Shown piece by piece: positions 27,212-36,800 of a stretch of DNA of 64,000 bases. Numbering within the stretch: position 1 is the first letter of the stretch; every line of letters begins with the position of its first letter. The DNA is from Desulfovibrio sp. TomC (GTDB lineage Bacteria; Desulfobacterota; Desulfovibrionia; Desulfovibrionales; Desulfovibrionaceae). Below the pieces are notes generated by a model. It was not told the origin of the DNA. It did no database searches and saw only the letters and a program-made list of their open reading frames with translations. The translations under genes were made by a program, and so were the position numbers. The stretch spans positions 1-64,000 of the forward strand of contig NZ_JSEH01000002.1 of assembly GCF_000801335.2 (NCBI RefSeq). The letters are read 5' to 3'.

Positions 27212-28573
27212 CTAGAACTTGTCTTCAATGATCGGTTCTACGTCGGGTACGAACCGCTTCCAGGCATCGGCCATCGTCTGCCGCAGAAGTTCCCTGTCCT
27301 GGTCCCGGACCACGAAGCTGTCGTGGATCGGCACGATGGGCCGGCCCTGGCGCACGAAGACAGCCAGGATCGCATCAGCAATGTCAGAGTCTAGCCGTTG
27401 AAGCCTGATCCCCTGGTCCTTGCCGATAAAGTGGGCAATGGCCGGATGGCGGTCCTTCAAAGCCTTTAGCAGATGACCCAGCACGGCCTTGAACTCGCGT
27501 TCCCTGTTCTTGTCCACCCGAGCAAGCGCCGGATCGTCGGTCGATTCGGTTAACTCCCTGAGCGCAGCGGAGACGGTGGCCGTGTCGGTCTTGGCATTGA
27601 TGCCAATGAGCAAGAGCTTTTTCAAAACGCGGCGTAGACTCATGCCCCACTGCTTCTGGAAGCGAACCACGCTCAGTTCATCGAAGCCCAGGTCGTAAAC
27701 GTCTCCAATGGCTGGAATAGCGCCAGCCTTGGAGTATAGAAGCCTGATGTGCATTCCACCGAAGTCGAGTTCGCAGACAGGCTGGCCGTCAATGCGGACA
27801 AATTTGCGGTAGCCAGACTTGATACTCTGGACGGCGTGACCATAAAACCGTCCACCGAAACAGAATTTGCCCCGGTTGAAAACGCGATAGAGCGTCTTTC
27901 GGTGCATCTCCGGGACGCGGCCAACCTCAGAGATGTACTGGCGGCGTTGTGTTTCAGAGAGATTAAGAGTTACTTCGTGCTTCAGCAAAAGCTTGTTTAA
28001 CTCAACGATCCGGTTTGCCATCTGCGTGATGCGACGGCTTTCCTTGAAGTCGATGTAACGCCCGTCGCTGTCCTTGAGGTAGAGTGGTTCATGATCCAGA
28101 AAGACCATGCGTGGTTCAACGTGGCCGCTCTGGATAGCTTCGATGAGTGCGGTTGTTGCCCTCATGCTGGACTGCAAGCCAAGGAAGCGGTTGCCTTCGA
28201 GGTGCTCAATATAGCCAAGGGCAAGCAAAGAATCGACTACGGCAAGGAACGGCGTGCGACCCAGGCGCATCCTGGACATGGCTGTGCCCTTATTAAACTG
28301 TGGCTTCCGTCTTGGATAATCAATCCACTGGTCAGGGTGGCCGCTGAAGGCCATAAACAGGTCGAGAACGATTTTTCTTACGTGCTTCTTCAGCTTTGTT
28401 CGCTCGACCTTGGCTTGCATGACAGTTGCTATTTCATCTGTGAGAGTGTCAGCAATGGCCTGGACTTCTGGGAATTGGCTCTCAATATGAACGCAGAAAG
28501 GACGGTGAATGTCGTAACCTTGTCGGGCTACGGGCAATAGTGCTTCCACTGGAAGCTTTTCGGCTGCCTGCAT
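27212..28573 (-). CDS. Family-A DNA polymerase-like protein, candidate element replicase
   Basis: This 453-residue protein carries polymerase-like motifs: motif A as ELDFGGMHIRLL (268-279, catalytic D270), a basic helix RRVLKKLLLIGINAKT (314-329) comparable to motif B, and motif C as PIHDSFVV (415-422, D418). The Asp-His-Asp layout fits family A polymerases, but the protein is much shorter than Pol I and lacks a recognisable exonuclease. Related hypothetical proteins are, as I recall, common on plasmids and islands. A role in initiating or carrying out replication of this element is inferred. The start at 28573 is tentative. Confidence 0.6.
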   Translation of the reverse strand: MQAAEKLPVEALLPVARQGYDIHRPFCVHIESQFPEVQAIADTLTDEIATVMQAKVERTKLKKHVRKIVLDLFMAFSGHPDQWIDYPRRKPQFNKGTAMSRMRLGRTPFLAVVDSLLALGYIEHLEGNRFLGLQSSMRATTALIEAIQSGHVEPRMVFLDHEPLYLKDSDGRYIDFKESRRITQMANRIVELNKLLLKHEVTLNLSETQRRQYISEVGRVPEMHRKTLYRVFNRGKFCFGGRFYGHAVQSIKSGYRKFVRIDGQPVCELDFGGMHIRLLYSKAGAIPAIGDVYDLGFDELSVVRFQKQWGMSLRRVLKKLLLIGINAKTDTATVSAALRELTESTDDPALARVDKNREREFKAVLGHLLKALKDRHPAIAHFIGKDQGIRLQRLDSDIADAILAVFVRQGRPIVPIHDSFVVRDQDRELLRQTMADAWKRFVPDVEPIIEDKF

Positions 28574-28887
28574 TGTGGCCCTCCTTGGCCTGGGTGGTTG
28601 GGAAGCGGGAAAGGTAAGGACGGCTGTCAGGTTGGCAAGGTCAAAGCTTTGTTAAAGTTGTCTGCAACTGCTCTTAGAAAGCTTTTCCGTCTGCGCCGTC
28701 AGCCTCAACCCTGACGGAACGGTCAATGAAGGTCGAAACGGCTTACGAAGCGATTGCAAATTTTTCTACCATACTTCAGGTCATGTCTGAATCTAAAAGA
28801 GCGTTCAACCCCCATTAGAAGCCAGTTGTAATTTCATATCGGCATTTAAACGTCCTACTGAAGCGGGGATTATGCGGGGAGGGAGGA
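28574..28887. other. Intergenic region between replicase and recombinase genes
   Basis: These 314 bases hold no gene I recognise. They contain a small inverted repeat (GCCGTCAGCCTCAACCCTGACGG-like) near 28700 and AT-rich stretches near 28755-28790. This could be an origin or promoter region for the minus-strand replicase gene, but I see no clear iterons. Confidence 0.3.
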
Positions 28888-29454
28888 TTAGCGGGTCTGG
28901 GCCTTGGCGATGGCGTTGTAAATCGTGCCGCGAGATACCCCGAAGGCCTGGGCGATGGTGGTTTTGTCTTCGCCGGCTGCGACACGCTCCCGGACCTCGG
29001 CAACCTGTTCGGCTGACAGCGTTGCCTTCCGACCGCAATGCTTCCCCGCCTTTTTGGCAGCGGCCACGCCTTCCCGTTGACGCTCACGAATCATGGCAAG
29101 CTCGAACTGGGCAACCGCGCCCATGATTTGAAGCTGTAGCTCCTGCATAGGGTTCTTTTCGCCTGTGAACGTCAGTCCTTCCTTCACGAACTGGACGGTC
29201 ACGCCGCGCTTTGTCAGGTCGCCCACCAGGGCCAGCATATCAGGCAGATTACGGGCCAACCGATCCATGGAGTGAACCACAAGGGCATCGCCCTCACGGA
29301 TGAAATCCAGACAAGCCTTCAGGCCAGGGCGGTTCGTGGTGGAGCCGGAACACTGGTCAGAAAACTCCCGGTCGAACTTCATTTCGGCAAGCTGCCGGCT
29401 GGTGGTCTGGTCGGTAGTGCTGACGCGACGATAGGCGACGGTCTGGCCGGGCAT
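28888..29454 (-). CDS. Serine recombinase (resolvase/invertase family)
   Basis: The 188-residue protein starts at ATG 29454 after AAGGAGAG. It opens with VAYRRVSTTDQ (catalytic Ser in RVS), followed by VVHSMDRLARN and the long E helix (MGAVAQFELAMIRERQREGVA). It ends in a Hin-type helix-turn-helix (TIAQAFGVSRGTIYNAI). It would resolve multimers or invert DNA. Repeats just upstream are candidate binding sites. The length is standard for the family. Confidence 0.92.
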   Translation of the reverse strand: MPGQTVAYRRVSTTDQTTSRQLAEMKFDREFSDQCSGSTTNRPGLKACLDFIREGDALVVHSMDRLARNLPDMLALVGDLTKRGVTVQFVKEGLTFTGEKNPMQELQLQIMGAVAQFELAMIRERQREGVAAAKKAGKHCGRKATLSAEQVAEVRERVAAGEDKTTIAQAFGVSRGTIYNAIAKAQTR

Positions 29455-29464
29455 AAGTGCTCTC

Positions 29465-29597
29465 CTTGTTCGTGTTAAACAAGTTCTAGACCTTTCGTGA
29501 ATTAGTGTCAACAATTGATTTGTAGACTTGTTGAACGCCGGGAAGCCAGCAGCCACGGTCGGCCTGGGAGTGTTCGGAAAGTATACCTTGTTGAACG
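29465..29597. repeat. Candidate resolution sites upstream of the serine recombinase
   Basis: CTTGTTGAACG occurs at 29527-29537 and 29587-29597, exactly 60 bases apart. An imperfect palindrome CTTGTTCGTGTTAAACAAG lies near 29468-29486, close to the recombinase start. Res-type sites use such spaced repeats near the gene, so these may be both recombination site and operator. Confidence 0.45.
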
Positions 29598-29599
29598 GT

Positions 29600-30224
29600 C
29601 GAAACGGCTATCCGGCATTTCACCTTCGGGAGAGGTAATTGCCACCAGGGCCGGCATTTGTTGCTTGAATCCTACGCCGAGGCCCGGGGCAGGGAGCAAA
29701 AGGGGCAGGGCGGTAGGGGGGAGCGGCCGGGGGTAGGCTAGGCGTGGACCTAGCCGTCAGCCTCCCTCATGTATGGTACCTACCCGACGCACTCATTTCA
29801 CGACTGGAATCGACCTCCCCCCCAAGATCCTAAGAAGCCACCCCCCGCTCAAAAGGGTGAAGGCAAAAAAAATTTACAAGGAATTTTCTCGGAATAGCTT
29901 ATATTCCGCAGCTTTGGGCTACCTGTAAGGTACCGCAACGCATGGGTTTAGGCATCGGCTAGTTAGTTTGGCTTAGTAATTTCAACTGTTTAGGTGCAAA
30001 GTCAGTGAACCTCTGGCGTGGGTGTCGCTCTGTTTTCTGCCGCGCCTTGTCCGCCAATTAGAGTCCCTCAATTAGAGTCCCTGTACGGCAGTAGGGTGGT
30101 TGCTTCTGATCCGAGGGACTGGTACGAAGTGGGCTACTGACTGAGGCTGACGGATTGCCTCGGTGGAAAGAATTCCCAGTTATGACTGTGTGTTGCTGGA
30201 GACGAGCGGTGGTGGATGGTCATC
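29600..30224. other. Long non-coding stretch with a tandem 14-mer
   Basis: No gene is recognised in these 625 bases. CAATTAGAGTCCCT is repeated in tandem at 30055-30068 and 30069-30082. C-rich and A-rich tracts occur around 29808-29880. The region ends at the right attachment site and may include replication or recombination control sequence. Confidence 0.3.
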
Positions 30225-30242
30225 TCCCCCCTTCGGCACCAT
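30225..30242 (+). other. Right attachment site repeat
   Basis: TCCCCCCTTCGGCACCAT repeats the left site at 21320-21337 exactly. Only the core is shared; the flanking T-arm bases differ, as expected for the arm contributed by the element. Confidence 0.75.
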
Positions 30243-30246
30243 TTTG

Positions 30247-30278
30247 AAGGGGTTGCAGCTAAACGGCTGCAACCCCTT
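30247..30278 (+). terminator. Rho-independent terminator after the right attachment site
   Basis: AAGGGGTTGCAGC pairs perfectly with GCTGCAACCCCTT across a six-base loop, followed by a nine-T run. This is a classic tRNA-gene terminator. Confidence 0.88.
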
Positions 30279-30520
30279 ATTTTTTTTGTCCAATAGGTTG
30301 TGGCTAGGCTTCAAAAAGCCCTGTGTTTTCCCCCTGTTTGCCAAAAGGGGTCAAAGCGCGGGGTCGAACATGCCGCATAGCGGCGTGGGCCGCAGCCATG
30401 TTACAAGCCAGCGCATCACTTCAGAGCCAAAGGGAAGCACTCACATCTCCACGGCCAGCTTCACGAGACTTCCTCACGGAATCCCTACCGGAAGGGCGAT
30501 CCATCGGCCGTTCATCGCCG

Positions 30521-30643
30521 ACCTACCCTTACCTCAAAGGAAATATTTACTATTTTCGATATGCTTTTCCAAAGGGGTATCGTGATCTGCTGGGCCATGC
30601 TGAAATTCGCATCAGCTTGCAGACAGGATATGTCCGGGAGGCC
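30521..30643 (+). pseudogene. N-terminal fragment of a second DUF6538-type integrase
   Basis: The frame reads YPYLKGNIYYFRYAFPKGYR then LLGHAEIRISLQTGYVREA, matching the start of integrases like the one at 21488. It ends abruptly at the junction with an opposite-strand transposase scrap. It shows that a second element used this tRNA-Leu end and was then destroyed. Confidence 0.65.
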
Positions 30644-30814
30644 CTCATGGGCGTCGGAGACGACCAGCATTACGCCGCCAAGTCCGCGACGAAGAAAGCC
30701 TTTGAGGAAAAAAGACAAGAACGGCTCGGTTTCGCTGGGACCGATGTGCAAGCCCACGATTTCCCGGTGGCCTTCTGTGTTCGCCGCCACGGCGATGATG
30801 GCAGTGTCGGCGGG
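30638..30814 (-). pseudogene. IS256-family transposase internal fragment
   Basis: The minus strand encodes TAIIAVAANTEGHREIVGLHIGP and GFLRRGLGGVMLVVSDAHEGL, the core of IS256 (mutator-type) transposases including the D of SDAHEGL. Both ends of the gene are missing here. It abuts the integrase fragment. Related terminal debris may continue to the truncated protease gene at 30964. Confidence 0.75.
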
Positions 30815-30963
30815 CGCGCATATGGAGCCAAAGCCGGGGCGGGTTCATCGAGCCACCATCGTTTCCAGCCTTCGCCCGGACTTCTGCGACGGGCTATCCA
30901 CTCCACGAACAACATTGAGGAGGAAGGGATGCCCAAGCGGAGGTTCGCAGTGCATGAAATTCG

Positions 30964-31713
30964 TCATGTTATCGTCAGCATGCCCCCGGTCGTCGGCTTG
31001 GTTGCGCCGGGCCAGGAGAGCACGGGGGTGAGGCCGAAGTCCCGGATAGTGCCGGAATCGGCGTAGAGCGCATGGAGGGCGGCCACATCCAAGACCGAGA
31101 AATTGGCCTTGTAGGTGTCTGTCTCGTAGTACGACATGACCGTGAAGTCGGTGTTGTCGAGCAGGGTCGGCAGTGTTTGGGTGTAGGCCGTGTCGTCAAG
31201 CCCCAGGGTGTGCCCGGCCTCGTGGAGAATCGTTTCATAGCCAAGGCTTCCGGGCACGGGATTGGCCAGCACGTCGCCGAATTCGACGTTGTCGAAGTAG
31301 ACGTAATCCTTGATGTCCAAGCTGGCGATGGAGCCGTCGGCCTTGTAGCTGACGGAATAGTCGAAAAAGGTCAGGGCCATTGTGGAAGAATCGGGGATGT
31401 CTGCGTTGCCAAAAACGATGTCCGCGCCAAGCGTGTCGGCGGTTTCGAGGAAAGTCAGGCCGGTCAGGGACTGCGACGTGCCGTAGATAAGCCGTACTGC
31501 CGACTGTTGCGTAGCATTGAGGGGCGCAAAATTATCGAAGACGTCTTCGGCGTCGCTGGGCACAAGCGGCGTCGTCAGGAAGGCATAGGTCACGGTGAGC
31601 GGGGTCGAGGTCGTCTGGCTGGTCCATAGCGGCAGTCCGACATAGGTTACCGAGTCGGTCAGGACGTTGCCGGTTTCCTGGGCAAAGGCGTCAGAGACGT
31701 TGTTTGCGGCCAT
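30964..31713 (-). CDS. Metzincin-type metalloprotease, probably C-terminally truncated
   Basis: The 249-residue product (start taken at ATG 31713) resembles the serralysin (M10) catalytic domain: HEAGHTLGLDD (H164, E165, H168) with Asp at the third zinc-ligand position, as in snapalysin-type HExxHxxGxxD enzymes, and a Met-turn VMSYYE (M193). Serralysins normally continue into RTX calcium repeats. Here coding stops after PTTGGMLTIT next to IS debris, so the export and adhesion part is probably lost. No signal peptide is seen, which fits type I secretion. Confidence 0.7.
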   Translation of the reverse strand: MAANNVSDAFAQETGNVLTDSVTYVGLPLWTSQTTSTPLTVTYAFLTTPLVPSDAEDVFDNFAPLNATQQSAVRLIYGTSQSLTGLTFLETADTLGADIVFGNADIPDSSTMALTFFDYSVSYKADGSIASLDIKDYVYFDNVEFGDVLANPVPGSLGYETILHEAGHTLGLDDTAYTQTLPTLLDNTDFTVMSYYETDTYKANFSVLDVAALHALYADSGTIRDFGLTPVLSWPGATKPTTGGMLTIT

Positions 31714-31812
31714 GGCGTGCCTCGCTGCCTGGGTATCTGCTCGTTTCTTGCGCCATACGCCCAAACGACAGTCCGGGCAAGCCCGCCGGGTTGATTGGGG
31801 CGCACAAGCGCG

Positions 31813-33813
31813 TTACTTTCCTTCCGGCACGAACACGCCGTCCCAGTCGGGCGGCGGCGGGCTTTTAAGCCAAGCCCGGCAGCGTCCGGCCAAAACCCGG
31901 GCGGGGGGATCGCCTCCCCGGGTCGCGTCCACAGCCAGAAAACCTTCCAGTGCCTGATCAAATTCCTGTCTTAGGTAGAGCTGCCGGGCGTTGGCGTAGA
32001 CGGCGGCGAAATCCGGGAGACGCTCCCCGGCTGGTCCCAGAGGTTCATAGACCGTCACCGCCCCTGCCCGACCCTTAACGCGCACGGTGTCCACGGCCCG
32101 GCAGGGAAAGGCCTCGCCGGCCGCGAGTCGGGCCGGTTCGCTCAATAAGATATCCGTGCCGTAGTATTTGTTGAGCGATTCCAAGCGCGAAGCCAGATTC
32201 ACCGTGTCGCCGAGGATGGTGTAGTCAAAGCGCTCTTTGGAGCCGACGTTGCCGACCACGGCCGTTCCGGTGGCCAGCCCCATGCGGGCGGCCAGATGCG
32301 GTAGTCCCCGGGCAGCGAAATCGCGTGACAGCGCACGCACCGCTTTGCTCATTGCCAGGGCCGCGCCAAGGGCTCGGGCGGCGTGGTCGGGAGCCGGCAG
32401 GGGCGCACCCCAAAAGGCCATGACCGCGTCGCCGATAAACTTGTCCAGTGTGCCGCCGCTGGCCAGGACGATGGCCGTGGCCGGAGTGAAGCAGGCGTTT
32501 AAGATGGCGATAAGTTCTTTGGGGGACAGCTTTTCGGAAAAAGTGGTAAAGCCGGCCAGATCGGAGAAAAGAACGGTGACTTCGGCCTCTTCGCCCCCCA
32601 GTTCCAGGCGTTCGGGGTGGGCCACGACGGCGCGCACCACCTCGGGCGAGACGTAGCGGGCAAAGGCCCGGGTCAGAAACCGCCGTTGCTTTGATTCGAC
32701 CACGGCCCGGTAGAGCGCTCCGGCCGCGCCCACGCCCAAAAGACTCAGGCTGTCCAACGCCGGCGGCAGCCAGACAAAGCGCCAGAGAAATAGGGCGGCC
32801 GCGCCCCCGAAAAAGGCCAGCGCCGCTCCAACCGCCACCCCCGCCGCCGCCAGCGGCCGCAGCCCGAAACACAGCGCCCCAACCAGCGGCAGGAGCAGCC
32901 CGGCCAGGGCCAGACTGACGCCGCGCGGGACTTCATGACCGGCCGAACCAGCGAGCAGCGTGCCCAAGATGGCGGCATGGATCTCCGGGCCGGCCATGGG
33001 CAGGCCCGTGGTATGCGTGCGCGGCGTGGAGAAACTGTCGGCCTGGCCCAGGGGCGCGCCCGAAGCGGTCATGGACCGGCCGACAATAACGATGCGGTCC
33101 CGGATGCGCGCGGCCGGCAAGGGATGCTCCGGGTTGATGATCTGTGCATAGGACACGGTGTCGATGGTGCGGGCCGGGCCGGGGAAATCGATCAGCCCGG
33201 CCGTGTCCGGGGGCGGGGCGCGGCCGGTGAGGGTCCGGGCGGCCACGGCGGCCAGGGTGGGCAGACCGTCGAAATCAGCAGCAAAGCGGCGCACCGTGCC
33301 GTCAGGGTCCGGGGTGAGGACGGCCAGTCCCACCCCGGCGGCATGGGCCGCAAAAAGCGGCAGGGGATCGATGCGGATGCGCCGGACAAAGGCCGCGTCG
33401 TCCACGGTTTCCAGGGCCTGGGCCAGGATAGTGGGCGGACCGTGGGCCAGGGCCTGGGCCAGGGCGCCATCCTGCTCCGGGGCGCTTGGCTCGGCAAAGA
33501 CGATGTCGCAGACCACAAGCTTGGCTCCGGCCTTGGCCAGTGTGTCCAGGAGCCGGGCATGCAGCGCCCGGGGCCAGGGCCAGGGCAGGCCGATTTCCTG
33601 AAAAGAGGCCTCGTCCACAGCCACAACGAGCAGGGCCGGGGGATTGCGCCAGGGGCCGCGATACGCCTGCAAAGCGTCCTGGGCCATGGTTTCAAGCCCC
33701 CGGCCCAGGGGCGTGGCCCCGGCCAGGGCCAGAAGACACCAGAGTCCGGCCCCGACGGCCAGACCCAGCAGGGTGCTGCGCCGTCGGGACTCTTGGGGCG
33801 CGTCCTGCTCCAT
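31813..33813 (-). CDS. Membrane CHASE2-domain adenylate cyclase (class III)
   Basis: The 666-residue protein has an N-terminal membrane anchor (12-36), a periplasmic CHASE2 sensor (about 55-285), three transmembrane helices (297-370) and a class III cyclase domain. Metal ligands are D418 (FSDLAGFT) and D462 (IGDAVMAFWG). K458 and D530 mark adenine specificity, and N539/R543 complete the site, so it should make cAMP. The gene starts six bases after the FecR-TPR-barrel stop. CHASE2 cyclases often neighbour FecR-type proteins, suggesting a shared sensing job at the envelope. Confidence 0.9.
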   Translation of the reverse strand: MEQDAPQESRRRSTLLGLAVGAGLWCLLALAGATPLGRGLETMAQDALQAYRGPWRNPPALLVVAVDEASFQEIGLPWPWPRALHARLLDTLAKAGAKLVVCDIVFAEPSAPEQDGALAQALAHGPPTILAQALETVDDAAFVRRIRIDPLPLFAAHAAGVGLAVLTPDPDGTVRRFAADFDGLPTLAAVAARTLTGRAPPPDTAGLIDFPGPARTIDTVSYAQIINPEHPLPAARIRDRIVIVGRSMTASGAPLGQADSFSTPRTHTTGLPMAGPEIHAAILGTLLAGSAGHEVPRGVSLALAGLLLPLVGALCFGLRPLAAAGVAVGAALAFFGGAAALFLWRFVWLPPALDSLSLLGVGAAGALYRAVVESKQRRFLTRAFARYVSPEVVRAVVAHPERLELGGEEAEVTVLFSDLAGFTTFSEKLSPKELIAILNACFTPATAIVLASGGTLDKFIGDAVMAFWGAPLPAPDHAARALGAALAMSKAVRALSRDFAARGLPHLAARMGLATGTAVVGNVGSKERFDYTILGDTVNLASRLESLNKYYGTDILLSEPARLAAGEAFPCRAVDTVRVKGRAGAVTVYEPLGPAGERLPDFAAVYANARQLYLRQEFDQALEGFLAVDATRGGDPPARVLAGRCRAWLKSPPPPDWDGVFVPEGK

Positions 33814-33819
33814 GGCGGC

Positions 33820-36800
33820 CTAGAAGTACCAGCCCAGTTTGAAGACAATCTGGCGGTCGGGATAAAAGGCGTCCAGGGCCACGGCTTCGCGCTGGTAGGT
33901 GAAACGGGTGTTGGTCAGATTTTTGCCCTCCACGGCCGCAAAGCCGCGCTTGCCCGGGAATTCGTAGGACACCCGGGCGTCCAGCAGGCCGAAAAGCGTC
34001 TCGGTGCGCCGCTCGCCGAATACGTTTTGGTAGCGGTTGTCGTAATAGTACTGGTGCACCAGCGTGCCGCCGATGCCGGCTCCCAGGCCCGAGGAATGGA
34101 GGAAATTAAGGGCCAGCGCGCCGTCGGCCTCGAAGAAGTCGTCTTGCGGGTAACGCCGGGCCGTGGCCTCGTGGGGAAGGAGCCGCTTGGCTACGCCAAA
34201 GACCGACAGGCCGAGATACGGGGCCAGGAGGCGGTTGACCCCCAGAGTGGCCATATATCGGGCTACGTTGACGTCAAAGACCCGGTCGTAGGACGCATAG
34301 GGGTCGTACTGGGGATTTATAACCTGATCCCAGGTGAGCCGGGCCACGGTGAAGGTGGCGTCGTCCCACTGGGCCTCCCAGCCGGCCCCCAGTTCGCTGA
34401 TGGTGGAGGCGTCGTCGGCGTTTAGGCGGCCTGGGAAGCCGGCCACTTCCGAGGGCGCGATGACGGACTGAAAGAGCGTGTGGGTGTTGAGGTAGCGCTG
34501 AAAGGCGAGGCGCAGGGTGTGGTCCTCGCTCGCCTGCCAATTGAGCCCGAGGCGGGGACTGACCAGTTGGCGCTCGATGGGGTCGGGCCAGCCAAAGCGC
34601 GAGGAGGCCACGGCGTCGTAGCCCAGGCCCATTTCGGCGATCAGTCCCGGGGCCAGCTTCCAGTAGTCCATGGCGTAGACGCTGCCGGCCCGGTCGGCTG
34701 GGTTGTAGTGCCAGCGGGTGGATTTGTCCTCGGCCAGTCGGCCATAATAGGTATAGAAGTCCCGACTTTTGCGCATGTAGTCGAGTTCGCCGCCAAAGTA
34801 GTCGCCGCCGACCATGAGGGTATGCTCGCCGAGGACAAGCTGCTGCTGGGCTTGCAGGCTGACAAACCGGCGCTCGGTGCGGCGGTATTGCAGATAGGCT
34901 TCCTGGGCCGGGGCGGTGTTGTCGCCAAGACTTACGGCATTGTAGCTTCGGTCCTTCCAGTTCCAGACATTGTCGGCCACGGCGGCGTAGGTAATGAGCG
35001 TGGCTTCAGGGCCGAAACGGTGGACGTAGCCGGCCTCGGCGATGCGGTTGGCGAAGGCCTGCTTTTGATCGGGGGAGTTTTGATAGAGCCAATCGCTGGC
35101 GTTGGCGTTGTCGCCGGTCTGGGTGTCGTTGGTGGTGAAGGCGGCCAGGATCGCGTCGCGCACGGTGGGTTCCCACTTGAGCTGGCCAAAACCGTAGAGC
35201 GACCGTGTGCCGCTGTTTTGTTCGCGCATGCCGGCGTCGTCGTCCCAGGCGCCGTAGAGGTCGCCGGCCAGCCCCGGCAGGCCGCCGTAGGCCTCGGTCG
35301 AAGCGGAATAGGCCCCGTGCCCGTTGCTCCAGACCCCGGCCGTACCGATGGTTTGCAGACGCAGGTAGGGGCTTTCGAACATGGGCGTGTAGTCGTTGGA
35401 CTGGGTAAAGGTGTTCTGGTTGGCCGGGGACAGGAGCCGGAAAAGGAGCAGTTCCGTGCCCGAAGCCCCGACCCGCTGCCGGGTGGCCCGGTAGGCGCTG
35501 CTCATGAAAAGATGGGCCGAGGGGTTGAGCGGATCATTTTTTACGGCCGTGACCGCTTTGGCATAAGCCCAGTCGCCAAGACCGAGCAGGGTGAACGGCC
35601 TGGCCAGGTCGGCGTTTCGTACGGCCAGATCGCGGTCCAGCGTCAGGCGCGAGCGGAAGATGGCCTGATTGTCGTTTTTGGCGATGGAGGCGTTTATTTC
35701 CCGGATGGCCTCGCCCGGACGGTTGAGGTCGGTCAATGCTATGCCTTTGTAGAGATGGGGCGTTGGGTCGCGGGGGTCGAGGGACGCGGCATAATCGTAG
35801 GTGGCCAGTGCTTTGTCAAAATCGCGATTTTGGTACAGCGCCTTGCCCAGGGCCGACTGGAGGAGTGAGAGGCGCGGGGAGAGCAGGGTGGCGACCAGCA
35901 TTTCTTCCAGTCCCCGGGCCTTTTTGCCTTTGGAAAAGGCCACGTAGCCAAGGCCCAGATGGGCCTCGCCAAGGCCGGGATCAAGGCTGGCGGCCCGAGT
36001 GAAAAAGTCCTCGGCTGCTTTGAAATCGCGAAAACCCAGGCGCACGAAGCCGGCCCCGGCCTGGACGATCGCCTCGTCCGGGGCGGCGGCCAAGGCCTTG
36101 GCAATGGTGGCCCAGGCGGCTTCCAGCTCGTCGGAACCAAGCTCGATGCGGGCCAGATAGACGGCGGCGGCGGTAAAGCCCGGGTCCAGGGTCAAGGCTT
36201 GGCGATAGCAAGCCTTGGCCCTAGGCAGATCAAAGGTCGAGGCGGCAACCAGTCCGGCCGTAACCTGGACCAGGGCCGAATCCGGGGCGCGGGCCAGGAC
36301 GTCGCGGGACAGGGCGGCAGCCTCGGCCAGTCGGTTTTCAAAAAGGGCCATCTGGGCGGCCAGACAGGCGGCGGCCACGGACTGCGGTTCCCGGTTGCGG
36401 GCGGCGGCGATCCAGCGTCCGGCGGCTTCGGGTTCGCCGGCCATGAGCGCCACGTAGGCCCCGGTCGTCAGGACAGTCGCGTCGTTTAAGCCCTTGTCCA
36501 GCAATTGGGCCATGGCCGCATAGGCCCGGCCTACCTCGCCCTTGCCGGCCGTAGTCAGGGCCTGCCGGGCGGCAGTAGCGGCTGGACCGGCTCCTTCCCC
36601 GACCAGCAGCGAGGTGTCGGCTACGGCGGGATAGTAGAGCGTCCATTGGACGGCGTGGGCGGGATTGACCAGCACCTGCTTGGTGGGCGCTTGGCCCGGT
36701 CTGGCGGAACCAAGTTCACCTGCGGCCAGGGGCAGTTCGCCCTGGGCATTGAAAAGGGTCAGGGCTCCGCGCAAAAGAGCCACCGTGGACAATCCATCCG

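Larger units (their letters stand above)
21320..30242 (+). mobile_element. Integrated plasmid-like element at a tRNA-Leu end
   Basis: An 8.9-kb segment is bounded by exact 18-bp repeats of a tRNA-Leu 3' end. It starts with a tyrosine integrase and carries KilA-N genes, an HNH endonuclease, a plasmid-type accessory protein, a polymerase-like candidate replicase and a serine recombinase. No relaxase or structural phage genes are seen, so it is likelier an integrated plasmid or satellite than a prophage. A second integrase remnant lies just beyond the right repeat. Confidence 0.75.

Noticed and set aside
30055-30082. CRISPR array
   Set aside because: There are only two abutting 14-mers with no spacers, and no cas genes anywhere in the window.
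21320-30242. Prophage interpretation of the element
   Set aside because: Apart from KilA-N and integrase there are no packaging, capsid, tail or lysis genes; the replicase and recombinase fit a plasmid-like element better.
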